DNA from: Tritrichomonas musculus
Lineage: Eukaryota; Parabasalia; Tritrichomonadida; Tritrichomonadidae
Direction of reading: 5' to 3'
Length of the DNA stretch: 64,000 nucleotides
Assembly: GCA_039105265.1 (NCBI GenBank)
Contig: JAPFFF010000009.1
Coordinates: 5,704,001 to 5,768,000, forward strand
Part shown: piece after piece, positions 10,153 through 19,962 of the stretch
Numbering within the stretch: position 1 is the stretch's first letter
Layout of the letters: each line of letters starts with the position of its first letter
Notes under the pieces: model-generated
Told to the model about the DNA's origin: nothing
Database searches by the model: none
The model's input: only the letters and a program-made list of their open reading frames with translations
Made by a program: the position numbers and the translations under genes

Positions 10153-10167
10153 TTTTTTTTTTTTTTT
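10153..10167 (+). terminator. RNA polymerase III T-run terminator of tRNA-Pro
   Basis: An uninterrupted run of 15 T begins 4 nt after the tRNA 3' end, as expected for pol III termination. Confidence 0.9.
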
Positions 10168-10379
10168 GAGAGATTTCTTAAAGAGAAAAGGATGTTAGCT
10201 TTCAGTTTGAAAAAGTAAAGAAAAAAGAAATATTCTTCTTATATTGCAAAGATGTACAAACTTGCTAAAGCAAATGATTTGTTATTCAAACATAAGTTTA
10301 ATCAAATTGTAACTTTTTTTTTTCTTTCAATCTTTGGGAAAAAATATGAAATCTGATTTATCAAAAATAAAAAAAAAAA

Positions 10380-11570
10380 TTATGAACACATTTTCTTTAT
10401 AGCATCATTCATACTTTGATAGAGAGTATACTGATGAACAATTGCTGGAATGATGCGACCATTAGGTGTATAAATTAAGCCTTTTTTAATAACTTGCTTA
10501 ATTCTGCCGCAGTAATGCATCGTTACTATTTCTGAATTACAGCCCATATATTCTTGATTTATGCCAGCCTCTTTAAATGCTGAAGTATGAAGTAAAAAAT
10601 TGTGATAAGCTTGATCAAGTGAATGGCGACCGTTTGCCCAAAATGGAGGATGGTTGAGAAGGACTTCCAAGTATTTCAAAAATTGAGAATAGCCGCCAAT
10701 AAGAGTGCCAGAACATGAAACTGTATAATTTCCGAGAGCAGTAGCAATGCTGTTATTATATGCGCGTGTTAACCATCCAGAATTCCATGAAGAATTTTGT
10801 ATTAATACGTCTTCCATTGTGAAATATAGATGATCATTATGAATGTCTTTCGTGAATGGATCTTTCTGGAAAAATACATCAAAAGAATCAGCATGAAGAA
10901 CTCTATTAAATGTTTGATTTTTAAAAATATCAAAATATTGTTGGTATCCAACATATCTAAGTGAGTGTGGATACATGTTCATCGTATTAGGTGGGGATTT
11001 CATAACGAAAAAATCGACATCGCATTTTTTATACTTTTCTTGATATTCTTTTTTAAGGCTCACATTAGAGACAACAACAACTTTAGCCTTACAGCCAGTT
11101 GATCGCAAAGAGCGAATAAATTTATTAAATCTCTTTTCTTGTCCAAATACTCCAGTTATAACTAGATCATTGCGTGATGAATCTCCGTATGCTATTGGTA
11201 ATTTTTTACAAAGATTGCATTTTTCTTCATCTTTTTCTATTTGTTCGTTTTGATTGTTTACATTATCATTGAAAATATCCAAATTGTTAAAATCTTGATC
11301 GTTTTGATTATCTTTATCAGTATTAATTCCGTTTTTTTGATCATCGTTTAAAATATTTTGGTTGTCGTTATTATTATTATTATCGTCATCATTACTATAC
11401 TGTAAAATTTTATTTGATTGGTTGTTTTGATCCTGGCCAGTATCAGAAAACATAAACATCAGAGCTGAAATTATTATAAATACAAAAACGAAAAAAATAG
11501 CAACCCGAACACTATATATTCGTGCTAATCTATGAAAAGTTCTCTTCCATTGGTTTCTATTTCTATACAT
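10380..11570 (-). CDS. Type II membrane glycosyltransferase-like protein
   Basis: 396 aa. A short basic cytoplasmic tail (1-21) precedes one hydrophobic anchor (about 22-41, VRVAIFFVFVFIIISALMFM). An Asn/Asp-rich low-complexity stem (45-115) follows, then a globular domain from about 118 to 396. The domain opens with DLVITGVFGQEKRFNKFI and contains a DxD-like site ADSFDVFFQKDPF (227-239). That pattern (D-x-x-D-V-x-F-Q-x-D-P-F) is found in GT-A fold nucleotide-sugar transferases, and a later SLDQAYHNFLL motif fits the same fold. Ten or so Cys include a CNLC pair at 118-121. Expected topology is Golgi/ER lumenal, with sugar donor and acceptor unknown. N-glycosylation sequons (NQT, NSS, NNS, NYT) occur in the lumenal part. 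The exact GT family is not assigned. Confidence 0.75.
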   Translation of the reverse strand: MYRNRNQWKRTFHRLARIYSVRVAIFFVFVFIIISALMFMFSDTGQDQNNQSNKILQYSNDDDNNNNNDNQNILNDDQKNGINTDKDNQNDQDFNNLDIFNDNVNNQNEQIEKDEEKCNLCKKLPIAYGDSSRNDLVITGVFGQEKRFNKFIRSLRSTGCKAKVVVVSNVSLKKEYQEKYKKCDVDFFVMKSPPNTMNMYPHSLRYVGYQQYFDIFKNQTFNRVLHADSFDVFFQKDPFTKDIHNDHLYFTMEDVLIQNSSWNSGWLTRAYNNSIATALGNYTVSCSGTLIGGYSQFLKYLEVLLNHPPFWANGRHSLDQAYHNFLLHTSAFKEAGINQEYMGCNSEIVTMHYCGRIKQVIKKGLIYTPNGRIIPAIVHQYTLYQSMNDAIKKMCS

Positions 11571-11810
11571 TAACCATTTAAATTTTGGATCAATTCAAAA
11601 ATTCAGAAAAAGTTAAAAAAAAATTTATAAATATCTATCAAAGTACCACTCATCTATATTAAAAAGCAGCGAATTATAAAGCTTGTAACTTAGAAATTGT
11701 ATAATTTTCATTTAACAAGTTAAAAAAAATAAAAATTGTATATAAGTATATAGATTTACAAAGGTTAATAAGTAAAATAAGATGAACATTAATCGAAATC
11801 AAGTATAAAA

Positions 11811-12755
11811 CTAATCAAGATCATCGTCTATTTCTTTTCTCAAAATTTCTTCTGGTTCGGTTTTGAATATTTCATCTGGTTTGGTATTAGGAGTATTATC
11901 ATTATCGACTTCTTTTTCATTATTATCAGGAGAAATTTCAATATCTTTCTCTGGTGATGTGTCACTGTCATCTACTGGTTCGCCTCTTTCGATTTTACCT
12001 TGAATTATAAGTTCATCATATTCTTTTATAATTTTATTGTGAAAATCTTGATTTTCTTTCTTGATTTGGTCTCTCACTTTTCTCTCTTCTTCGATGCCTC
12101 CACTTTTCCATGCATTTGAAATTCTTCTCTCAGATGTATCTATAGGAGAATCATCCAAATAATTTAACTCGGGAAGAGAAGAAATTATCTGGCGGCGATA
12201 ATCTTTCATAGTTCTAGTTATGTTGTTTCCAAGCATTCTTAAAACTTTCAATTTTGATAGATTTTTAATTAAATCAAGGAATTCATCACCTTCAATCATA
12301 TTTTTGTTTAAGTTTAATATCTCTAGAGTTGGTACCTCCAATAGCCCAAAAAGAGATTTCGGATCTTTTAACTTATTATGGTCAAGCTGTAACGAAGTTA
12401 ATGATTTGCATCCATGAAGTCCTTCTATTTTTGAAATATAATTATTTGTTAAGGCAAGTGAATTTAAAGAACTTAGATTTTCAAGTCCCGTTATCTTGTC
12501 AATTAAATTATCAGATAAATTTAAATTAATTAAATTATGAAGCTCATCAAGTCCTTCAATTTTTGAAATAGCATTATTATTGAGCCATAATGTTTTTAAG
12601 TTAACAAATTGATTTAAATTCTGAATTTTGGTGACCCCTCTATGCTGAAGATATAAAACTTCATTTAAACTTGGAGTTAAATATAAATTATGTTTTTTGA
12701 TTACTTGTGTTATTATTTCTTGTGTAATAGGGTTTCCTTCATCTTCTTCTTCCAT
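11811..12755 (-). CDS. DNAAF1: Dynein axonemal assembly factor 1 (LRRC50) homologue
   Basis: 314 aa. The N-terminus (ITQVIKKHNLYLTPSLNEVLYLQ) matches the diagnostic DNAAF1 start (KHKLYLTPHLNDTLYLH in human). Six SDS22-type leucine-rich repeats follow (about 30-165: LKTLWLNNNAISKIEGL, LINLNLSDNLIDKITGL and others). An LRR-cap contains the hallmark NITRTMKDYRRQII...LPELNYLDDSPI (DYRR..YLDDRPV in the family). A charged helix (AWKSGGIEEERKVRDQIKKE) and an acidic tail complete it. Known role in flagellates: cytoplasmic pre-assembly of outer and inner dynein arms, so its presence points to motile flagella. It is shorter than animal DNAAF1, which carries a long C-terminal extension. A CCAACG box sits about 16-21 nt upstream of the ATG. 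Confidence 0.9.
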   Translation of the reverse strand: MEEEDEGNPITQEIITQVIKKHNLYLTPSLNEVLYLQHRGVTKIQNLNQFVNLKTLWLNNNAISKIEGLDELHNLINLNLSDNLIDKITGLENLSSLNSLALTNNYISKIEGLHGCKSLTSLQLDHNKLKDPKSLFGLLEVPTLEILNLNKNMIEGDEFLDLIKNLSKLKVLRMLGNNITRTMKDYRRQIISSLPELNYLDDSPIDTSERRISNAWKSGGIEEERKVRDQIKKENQDFHNKIIKEYDELIIQGKIERGEPVDDSDTSPEKDIEISPDNNEKEVDNDNTPNTKPDEIFKTEPEEILRKEIDDDLD

Positions 12756-12770
12756 CTATTATTTAAAAAT

Positions 12771-12776
12771 CGTTGG
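12771..12776 (-). promoter_or_regulatory. Myb-site-like AACG box of DNAAF1 gene
   Basis: Reads CCAACGA on the coding strand about 16 nt upstream of the start codon. Trichomonad promoters are known to use a Myb recognition element of the (T/C)AACG type near the start; assigning this site is inference. Confidence 0.45.
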
Positions 12777-13943
12777 AATTCTTTCAATCAAAAATTTTAA
12801 CGATTTAATCCTAATTGAAATTCTTTTCAATCCAAAATTATCAAATAAACTTTCTACTATTTTACAAAACTACCTCCATTTCACTTGATTAAATCAAGTT
12901 GATTTCAAATAGTTTATACCAAATTTTCTGTCTATGGCGTATAAATCATCAAATGCATATTACTAAGTATGTTTAGTCATACATAAACTTTTTGATATAT
13001 ACTTTTGAACAAATCATTTCAAAAAATTATATAATTTCAATCACCAATATCTTGGGAAAATTACTATATTTTTAATATTATGCTTATTTAATGTATTTAT
13101 TTTATAATATTATAAAATCAATTTTGTTCACCAAAATTATTATGATAATAATTACCAAATAAGTATTGCTTTTGTTAAAAGTTGTTTCGACTAAGCTGCA
13201 ACCTTGACAACGACTATTACCTATTACCGTTAAGGGTGAATAGGATAATTATTAAATTTCAAAATCAAAAAGATTTTTTTATTTCTGAAAAATAAATACC
13301 ATTTGTTCAAATATCTTCTCAGCTTCTCACAATGAAAAAATGAAAATTTCACTAATATAGTATAAATATTTTATAAAGATTTCTTTATTATTAATATAAC
13401 CTAGAATAATGCACATACTGGCAGACCAAACTGGTGATTGAAATAAAAACTGTCACCTCAGAAATTAGTATAAACATTCAAAATATAAGGAAAGTTTTTT
13501 GGCGCTCAAACTTCAGTTCATTTTTCATTTGTCTTGATCACACAAATGATATTTTTTTTTCATTATTTGTTATTTCCTTATTAATTTCCTTATTAATTTC
13601 CTTTTTTTTTTTCTTAGATTTATTGATATGTGATATGACATACTGCACTTTTATGATTGGTCTTATTGTTCAAATTGTTTATCATAACAAGCAGATGGAA
13701 CCTTGTAGCAGAGCAAGCGACGAACCTGTTTAGTGGGGCATTTATGAAAAAAGCATATTTTTGTATTTTTTCTTATATCATTTACTGTATTTTTCATTTT
13801 TTGGAAAGTGTCGGCTATGTAGCCATTTTTTTTTTCTTCTGGCTACATAGCGGGCACATAATCTTTTTTTTTTAAAAAAAAAAAAAGAAAATGAAAATGA
13901 AATATTACAGTAAATGTTTTTATTTGAAAAGGATGTGATAAAA

Positions 13944-14335
13944 GATATTCCGGGGGAAGAATAGAGCACATTAATTTGTTTCGTCACGGTTTCCAAGAAA
14001 GTCGAGTTCAATATAATTCTGGTTTCCATTGAAGACACAAGATATGACAAAAGGATGCGAGCAAAGATATTCCGGGGACAATACAGAGCACATTAATTTG
14101 TTTCGTCACGGTTTCCAAGAAAATCGAGTTCAATAACATTTCGGTTTCCATTGAAGACACAAGATATGACAAAAGGATGCGAGCAAAGATATTCCGGGGA
14201 CAATACAGAGCACAGTAATTTGTTTCGTCACGGTTTCCAAGAAAATTGAGTTCAATATAATTCTGGTTTCCACTGAAGACACAAGATATGACGAAAGGAT
14301 GCGAGCAAAGATATTCCGGGGACAATATTTTATAA
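13944..14335. repeat. 122-bp minisatellite (3+ units)
   Basis: The word GATATTCCGGGG recurs at 13944, 14066, 14188 and 14310. Each unit contains GAAGACACAAGATATGAC, GGATGCGAGCAAA and TTTCGTCACGGTTTCCAAGA. The GC content is higher than the surrounding DNA. It lies just 3' of the MULE open frames. Confidence 0.92.
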
Positions 14336-14456
14336 TTGATAAAGTTAGAATAAAAGCAAAAACATCTTATTAAGAATGTTTCCTATTTAAAACATAAAAA
14401 TAAATTATTTGAACAAAAATAAAAATAGGTTTAAAAAAGAATAAAAATATGAATAA

Positions 14457-15550
14457 TCAAATAAAATATGAATAAGAAAAAATGTAAAAAAAAAAATTAT
14501 TAAAATCAATTAAAATAATCTTACTGAGATAAAAAAGGACAGTTTCTAACATCATGGCTTGTTTCTTTGTACACTGTCTTCCGCATAATACATTATGTGA
14601 TGGATGGCAAAAAGCAGCACCTGATTGAGCTATAGTTGGAGGCTTTCCTGTATTCCTTCTGACACTAAGGTTCTCCAAGTCGGTTAAGGCAGAATCAAAA
14701 ATATTATCAACTTCTGAATTGTGACCATACAAATTGGCGTATGGTTCTATTTGAGCGAGCAAATTTGTTCTGTTTTTGACATGAAGTGTTGGTGTTTCTG
14801 AAACTTGTATAGCGTTTGGTAAAGGCTGAAATGTATTAAAGTTTCGTAAAAATCTCTTATGTATTTGATTGAGATCAACCCAATAGCCATTTCAAATTGT
14901 GTTTCTGCATGGGATTGTATATGGACTTTTGTTTGAACGTAAATGACACCAAACGCATAAATCAATTTCACTTTCTGATAAATATGCATTATATTCTGTC
15001 TCCAAATAATCGAGTAACAATCTCCCGCAAACTTTGAGTTGAGAAGGATGTATCAACGGAAAGTTTATAAATTTCATGGCTGTTTTAGTATAGGTAGAAT
15101 AACTTTGAGTCTTAAAAACTCCACAAAGATTGTTTAAATTATTAATAACGGTCGACAAATTTCCCCTTTCATGGCCGTAATTGCCCTTTAACAGACCAAA
15201 TACGCCCTCAATTCTAGACGAATAAAAAGCATAAGAAACACCTTGTTGAATAAGGAACGAAGGAAGCCAATGATTTTAATTATCAATTAATTGATCTAAG
15301 CATTTAATACCGCATTCATTTTTCATTTTAGATCTTCTGTGGATGAAATAATTTAAATAATCATCAGATTGAGAAGGATTTATTACTACATTATCAAAGC
15401 CGGTGATGATTTCATCATTACGGCTGAAATACAGTAATAAATCATTCCTAATATGATACAAACAAAAAACAATTATTGAATTTGGAAATAATAATGAAAG
15501 TGAATTGAATTGAGCTTGTAATCTGTCAACGATGAATATCCTGAATTGAT
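14457..15550 (-). pseudogene. MULE transposase, truncated duplicate copy
   Basis: The C-terminal half of the transposase described at 17122-18973, in pieces: 15550-15276, 15158-14892, 14989-14747 and 14762-14457 in shifting frames with stops. It carries the catalytic-Glu region (SSRIEGVFGLLKGNYGHE, in the gap near 15170-15215) and Cys/His pairs at the C-terminus (CVWCH, then CHPSHNVLCGRQC). Its 5' side is cut at 15550 by the tandem-duplication junction. It is not functional. Confidence 0.85.
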
Positions 15551-18215
15551 TGATTAAATCAAGTTGATTTCAAATAGTTTATACCAAATTTTCTGTCTAT
15601 GGCGTATAAATCATCAAATGCATATTACTAAGTATGTTTAGTCATACATAAACTTTTTGATATATACTTTTGAACAAATCATTTCAAAAAATTATATAAT
15701 TTCAATCACCAATATCTTGGGAAAATTACTATATTTTTAATATTATGCTTATTTAATGTATTTATTTTATAATATTATAAAATCAATTTTGTTCACCAAA
15801 ATTATTATGATAATAATTACCAAATAAGTATTGCTTTTGTTAAAAGTTGTTTCGACTAAGCTGCAACCTTGACAACGACTATTACCTATTACCGTTAAGG
15901 GTGAATAGGATAATTATTAAATTTCAAAATCAAAAAGATTTTTTTATTTCTGAAAAATAAATACCATTTGTTCAAATATCTTCTCAGCTTCTCACAATGA
16001 AAAAATGAAAATTTCACTAATATAGTATAAATATTTTATAAAGATTTCTTTATTATTAATATAACCTAGAATAATGCACATACTGGCAGACCAAACTGGT
16101 GATTGAAATAAAAACTGTCACCTCAGAAATTAGTATAAACATTCAAAATATAAGGAAAGTTTTTTGGCGCTCAAACTTCAGTTCATTTTTCATTTGTCTT
16201 GATCACACAAATGATATTTTTTTTTCATTATTTGTTATTTCCTTATTAATTTCCTTATTAATTTCCTTTTTTTTTTCTTAGATTTATTGATATGTGATAT
16301 GACATACTGCACTTTTATGATTGGTCTTATTGTTCAAATTGTTTATCATAACAAGCAGATGGAACCTTGTAGCAGAGCAAGCGACGAACCTGTTTAGTGG
16401 GGCATTTATGAAAAAAGCATATTTTTGTATTTTTTCTTATATCATTTACTGTATTTTTCATTTTTTGGAAAGTGTCGGCTATGTAGCCATTTTTTTTTTC
16501 TTCTGGCTACATAGCGGGCACATAATCTTTTTTTTTTAAAAAAAAAAAAAAGAAAATGAAAATGAAATATTACAGTAAATGTTTTTATTTGAAAAGGATG
16601 TGATAAAAGATATTCCGGGGGAAGAATAGAGCACATTAATTTGTTTCGTCACGGTTTCCAAGAAAGTCGAGTTCAATATAATTCTGGTTTCCATTGAAGA
16701 CACAAGATATGACAAAAGGATGCGAGCAAAGATATTCCGGGGACAATACAGAGCACATTAATTTGTTTCGTCACGGTTTCCAAGAAAATCGAGTTCAATA
16801 ACATTTCGGTTTCCATTGAAGACACAAGATATGACAAAAGGATGCGAGCAAAGATATTCCGGGGACAATACAGAGCACAGTAATTTGTTTCGTCACGGTT
16901 TCCAAGAAAATTGAGTTCAATATAATTCTGGTTTCCACTGAAGACACAAGATATGACGAAAGGATGCGAGCAAAGATATTCCGGGGACAATATTTTATAA
17001 TTGATAAAGTTAGAATAAAAGCAAAAACATCTTATTAAGAATGTTTCCTATTTAAAACATAAAAATAAATTATTTGAACAAAAATAAAAATAGGTTTAAA
17101 AAAGAATAAAAATATGAATAATCAAATAAAATATGAATAAGAAAAAATGTAAAAAAAAAAATTATTAAAATCAATTAAAATAATCTTACTGAGATAAAAA
17201 AGGACAGTTTCTAACATCATGGCTTGTTTCTTTGTACACTGTCTTCCGCATAATACATTATGTGATGGATGGCAAAAAGCAGCACCTGATTGAGCTATAG
17301 TTGGAGGCTTTCCTGTATTCCTTCTGACACTAAGGTTCTCCAAGTCGGTTAAGGCAGAATCAAAAATATTATCAACTTCTGAATTGTGACCATACAAATT
17401 GGCGTATGGTTCTATTTGAGCGAGCAAATTTGTTCTGTTTTTGACATGAAGTGTTGGTGTTTCTGAAACTTGTATAGCGTTTGGTAAAGGCTGAAATGTA
17501 TTAAAGTTTCGTAAAAATCTCTTATGTATTTGATTGAGATCAACCCAATAGCCATTTCAAATTGTGTTTCTGCATGGGATTGTATATGGACTTTTGTTTG
17601 AACGTAAATGACACCAAACGCATAAATCAATTTCACTTTCTGATAAATATGCATTATATTCTGTCTCCAAATAATCGAGTAACAATCTCCCGCAAACTTT
17701 GAGTTGAGAAGGATGTATCAACGGAAAGTTTATAAATTTCATGGCTGTTTTAGTATAGGTAGAATAACTTTGAGTCTTAAAAACTCCACAAAGATTGTTT
17801 AAATTATTAATAACGGTCGACAAATTTCCCCTTTCATGGCCGTAATTGCCCTTTAACAGACCAAATACGCCCTCAATTCTAGACGAATAAAAAGCATAAG
17901 AAACACCTTGTTGAATAAGGAACGAAGGAAGCCAATGATTTTAATTATCAATTAATTGATCTAAGCATTTAATACCGCATTCATTTTTCATTTTAGATCT
18001 TCTGTGGATGAAATAATTTAAATAATCATCAGATTGAGAAGGATTTATTACTACATTATCAAAGCCGGTGATGATTTCATCATTACGGCTGAAATACAGT
18101 AATAAATCATTCCTAATATGATACAAACAAAAAACAATTATTGAATTTGGAAATAATAATGAAAGTGAATTGAATTGAGCTTGTAATCTGTCAACGATGA
18201 ATATCCTGAATTGAT
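15551..18215. repeat. Tandem 2.665-kb duplication, copy 2
   Basis: Near-identical to 12886-15550. Unlike copy 1 it continues rightward into the remaining 5' part of the MULE transposase (18216-18973), so this is the parental side and copy 1 is the truncated duplicate. The small number of differences implies a recent event or an assembly duplication. Confidence 0.93.
16609..17000. repeat. 122-bp minisatellite, second array
   Basis: Same array as at 13944-14335, carried by the tandem duplication; unit starts are at 16609, 16731, 16853 and 16975. Confidence 0.92.
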
Positions 18216-18973
18216 GTCCACCGAATCCTAAAAAATCTTGGAAACAAGTTGAGAATGAATCTTCTGTTTTATTTGGTAGTATTGAGTAAGAGAGTAGCTG
18301 AGTATGTCCTTCTTGATCGATAACGGCTATGTCCATAAAGGTTTGTCATAGCTGCGTCATCAATTATGGCGACATCGTCAGAATAATTTGAATTAAAAAT
18401 TTCTGCCTTCTTCAATTGTTGGCCTCCTCATATTATAAAACAAATTGCTTCCGCATTCAATATCTAAATTAGATCTTATTCTTCCGGGCGGTACTCCAAG
18501 TTGAGTTTGAAATCTTATTTGATCGCATTGAGTTTCAGAACAGCATTTGCGATGAGCCTGCACCAAATGATTGTCGAGTAGGTGATTATGTTGAACCAAA
18601 ACACTCTCCTGCATATTGAAAGTAAAGTAATGTATATCATTGAAATTTGTAAATATATTGAAAACTAATTCCGCATTGCATCCATCTTGAGCAAAAGTGC
18701 ATAAATATATAACTGTATGACGAATTTGGCTTGTCAAATATGCTGAGAATGGGCAAAAACTTTTTTGAGTTATATTATGAACAAATTGAGTTAATGACTC
18801 ATACGATTTATCATCAATATCACATGGGAAACAAGTATTGTTAATTTTGGAACATGATAACACGATTTTATTCATATGGAAACAAATAAACTGTTTCCCC
18901 ACTTTTTGAATAGATGGTTTTTGAGAGCATAAACCATTCAAAAAGTCGATAAACGAAAAAAACGATTCTCCAA
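17122..18973 (-). pseudogene. Mutator-like (MULE) transposase, frameshifted and 5' truncated
   Basis: Read on the minus strand. A 197-aa N-terminal segment (18973-18393) is Cys/His-rich, including QDGCNAELVF, HNHLLDNHLVQAH and CCSETQC, which fits a FAR1/WRKY-like zinc domain. A frameshift near 18340-18390 leads to the DDE core. First Asp: IIDDAAMTNLYG. Second Asp: FIVDRLQAQFNSL followed by CLYHIRNDL (the family CxxH motif). Glu: SSRIEGVFGLLKGNYG near 17840-17880. The C-terminus has CVWCH and CHPSH...CGRQC zinc-knuckle-like pairs. The triad residues survive but stops and shifts break the gene at least four times. There is no ATG: the 5' end is lost where an AT-rich repeat copy abuts it at about 18974. 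Confidence 0.85.
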
Positions 18974-19438
18974 TTTTTATTCTCAAATGAATTCGAATAA
19001 TATGTTTATATCTTTTTATTAAATAGAGTAATTAAAAAAATATCATATAATAATACTTATATATATACTCAATTTATATATAATAATTATTTTGATAAAT
19101 TATTAAACCCAAAATAAATCGTTACTCAGAAATATTATATATTGAATTATCTTTTTATTCCTACGATGAGTATTCTTTATTTATTCTTATTGAAATTAAT
19201 ATACATATTTTTATAACTATGTTAATTATGGATTACTGAATGTATTTCTATGTGTCAAAAAACACTTAATTGTGTAAAAAATCTTGAAATAAAAGATTAT
19301 TAATAGATATTTTATTCAATATATATTTTAAGTTCCATTATGTATTTTATATTATATAAATATATTTAAAAATATTTTATATTTATTTGTATATCTTCAT
19401 TTTTTTTAACAAAAAAATTGAGGCAAAAATTCCCCTTT
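18974..19438 (+). mobile_element. Internally deleted copy of the 1.3-kb AAAGGGGAA element
   Basis: Matches the middle and right end of the element at 59976-61281. 18974-19125 corresponds to about 60181-60330, then about 635 bp are missing, and 19126-19438 corresponds to 60962-61281, including the right terminus TTGAGGCAAAAATTCCCC. The left 200 bp and left terminus are absent, replaced by the MULE remnant; the words CAATTTTTAT at the breakpoint may be microhomology. Confidence 0.85.
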
Positions 19439-19962
19439 TTTAAGGTAAATTGAATTAGAAATGTGAAATAAAAAATATAATAAAGACATTCAATTAAAAA
19501 ATCCATTCCCTTTCATGACATGATAGACAATTTTTTCCCAAAAATTAATTTTCGATTATTTAGCAAATTATCTACAAAATGATAATATTTTTATTAAAAA
19601 ATATTAAAGTTTTAAAAATGTGTCACTTTTTTTACGGTTGAATCCCCTATTGACGATTAAATTGATAGATATGATTAACAAGAAAATGGTTATATTATAT
19701 TCTTTGTGATATGAAAATAGTTTGATGATTTATGAAATATGCTTTAACTGCATTAAAAAATAATCATAAATACTATTACAGAAAACCATAAAAACGATTT
19801 TTCATATTGTTTTCTTCACAAATTGTTTTTTCACCTTTTAACATATAGGTCAATTGAATCATTTGTATTGTTAATAATTCAAAAATTTCAAAAAGCTTTG
19901 AAATTTTAATTGATTTGTTTTTATTGTAATTTACAATTTATACAAAACCAGATCACTCTACG
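19439..19962. other. Intergenic upstream of lyase fusion gene
   Basis: AT-rich. A TCACT pentamer at 19953-19957, 10 nt before the ATG, fits the trichomonad initiator consensus TCA(C/T)(A/T) (family knowledge). Nothing else is seen. Confidence 0.5.
19953..19957 (+). promoter_or_regulatory. Initiator-like TCACT before lyase fusion
   Basis: Matches the trichomonad Inr TCA(C/T)(A/T) at the usual distance (within about 20 nt) of the start codon. A short pentamer can occur by chance, so this is a weak call. Confidence 0.4.

Larger units (their letters stand above)
12886..15550. repeat. Tandem 2.665-kb duplication, copy 1
   Basis: This block repeats at 15551-18215 with a constant 2665-bp offset and only one-base indels in homopolymers (poly-T near 13600, poly-A near 13880). 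The junction at 15550/15551 joins the middle of a MULE transposase to TGATTAAATCAAG, a near-palindrome also present at the left edge. It contains the 3' half of the MULE pseudogene, a 122-bp minisatellite, a hairpin near 13810-13855 (GGCTATGTAGCCA and its complement) and AT-rich DNA. The duplicated unit ends inside the transposase, so copy 2 carries the longer version. Confidence 0.95.

Noticed and set aside
13434-13875. Short plus-strand hydrophobic frames in the tandem duplication
   Set aside because: They contain long Phe/Ile runs from T-rich DNA and repeat only because the whole block is duplicated; no family motif.
12886-18215. Considered the two blocks as LTRs of a retroelement
   Set aside because: The blocks are adjacent with no internal region between them, contain a MULE transposase, and lack primer-binding or reverse-transcriptase signals.
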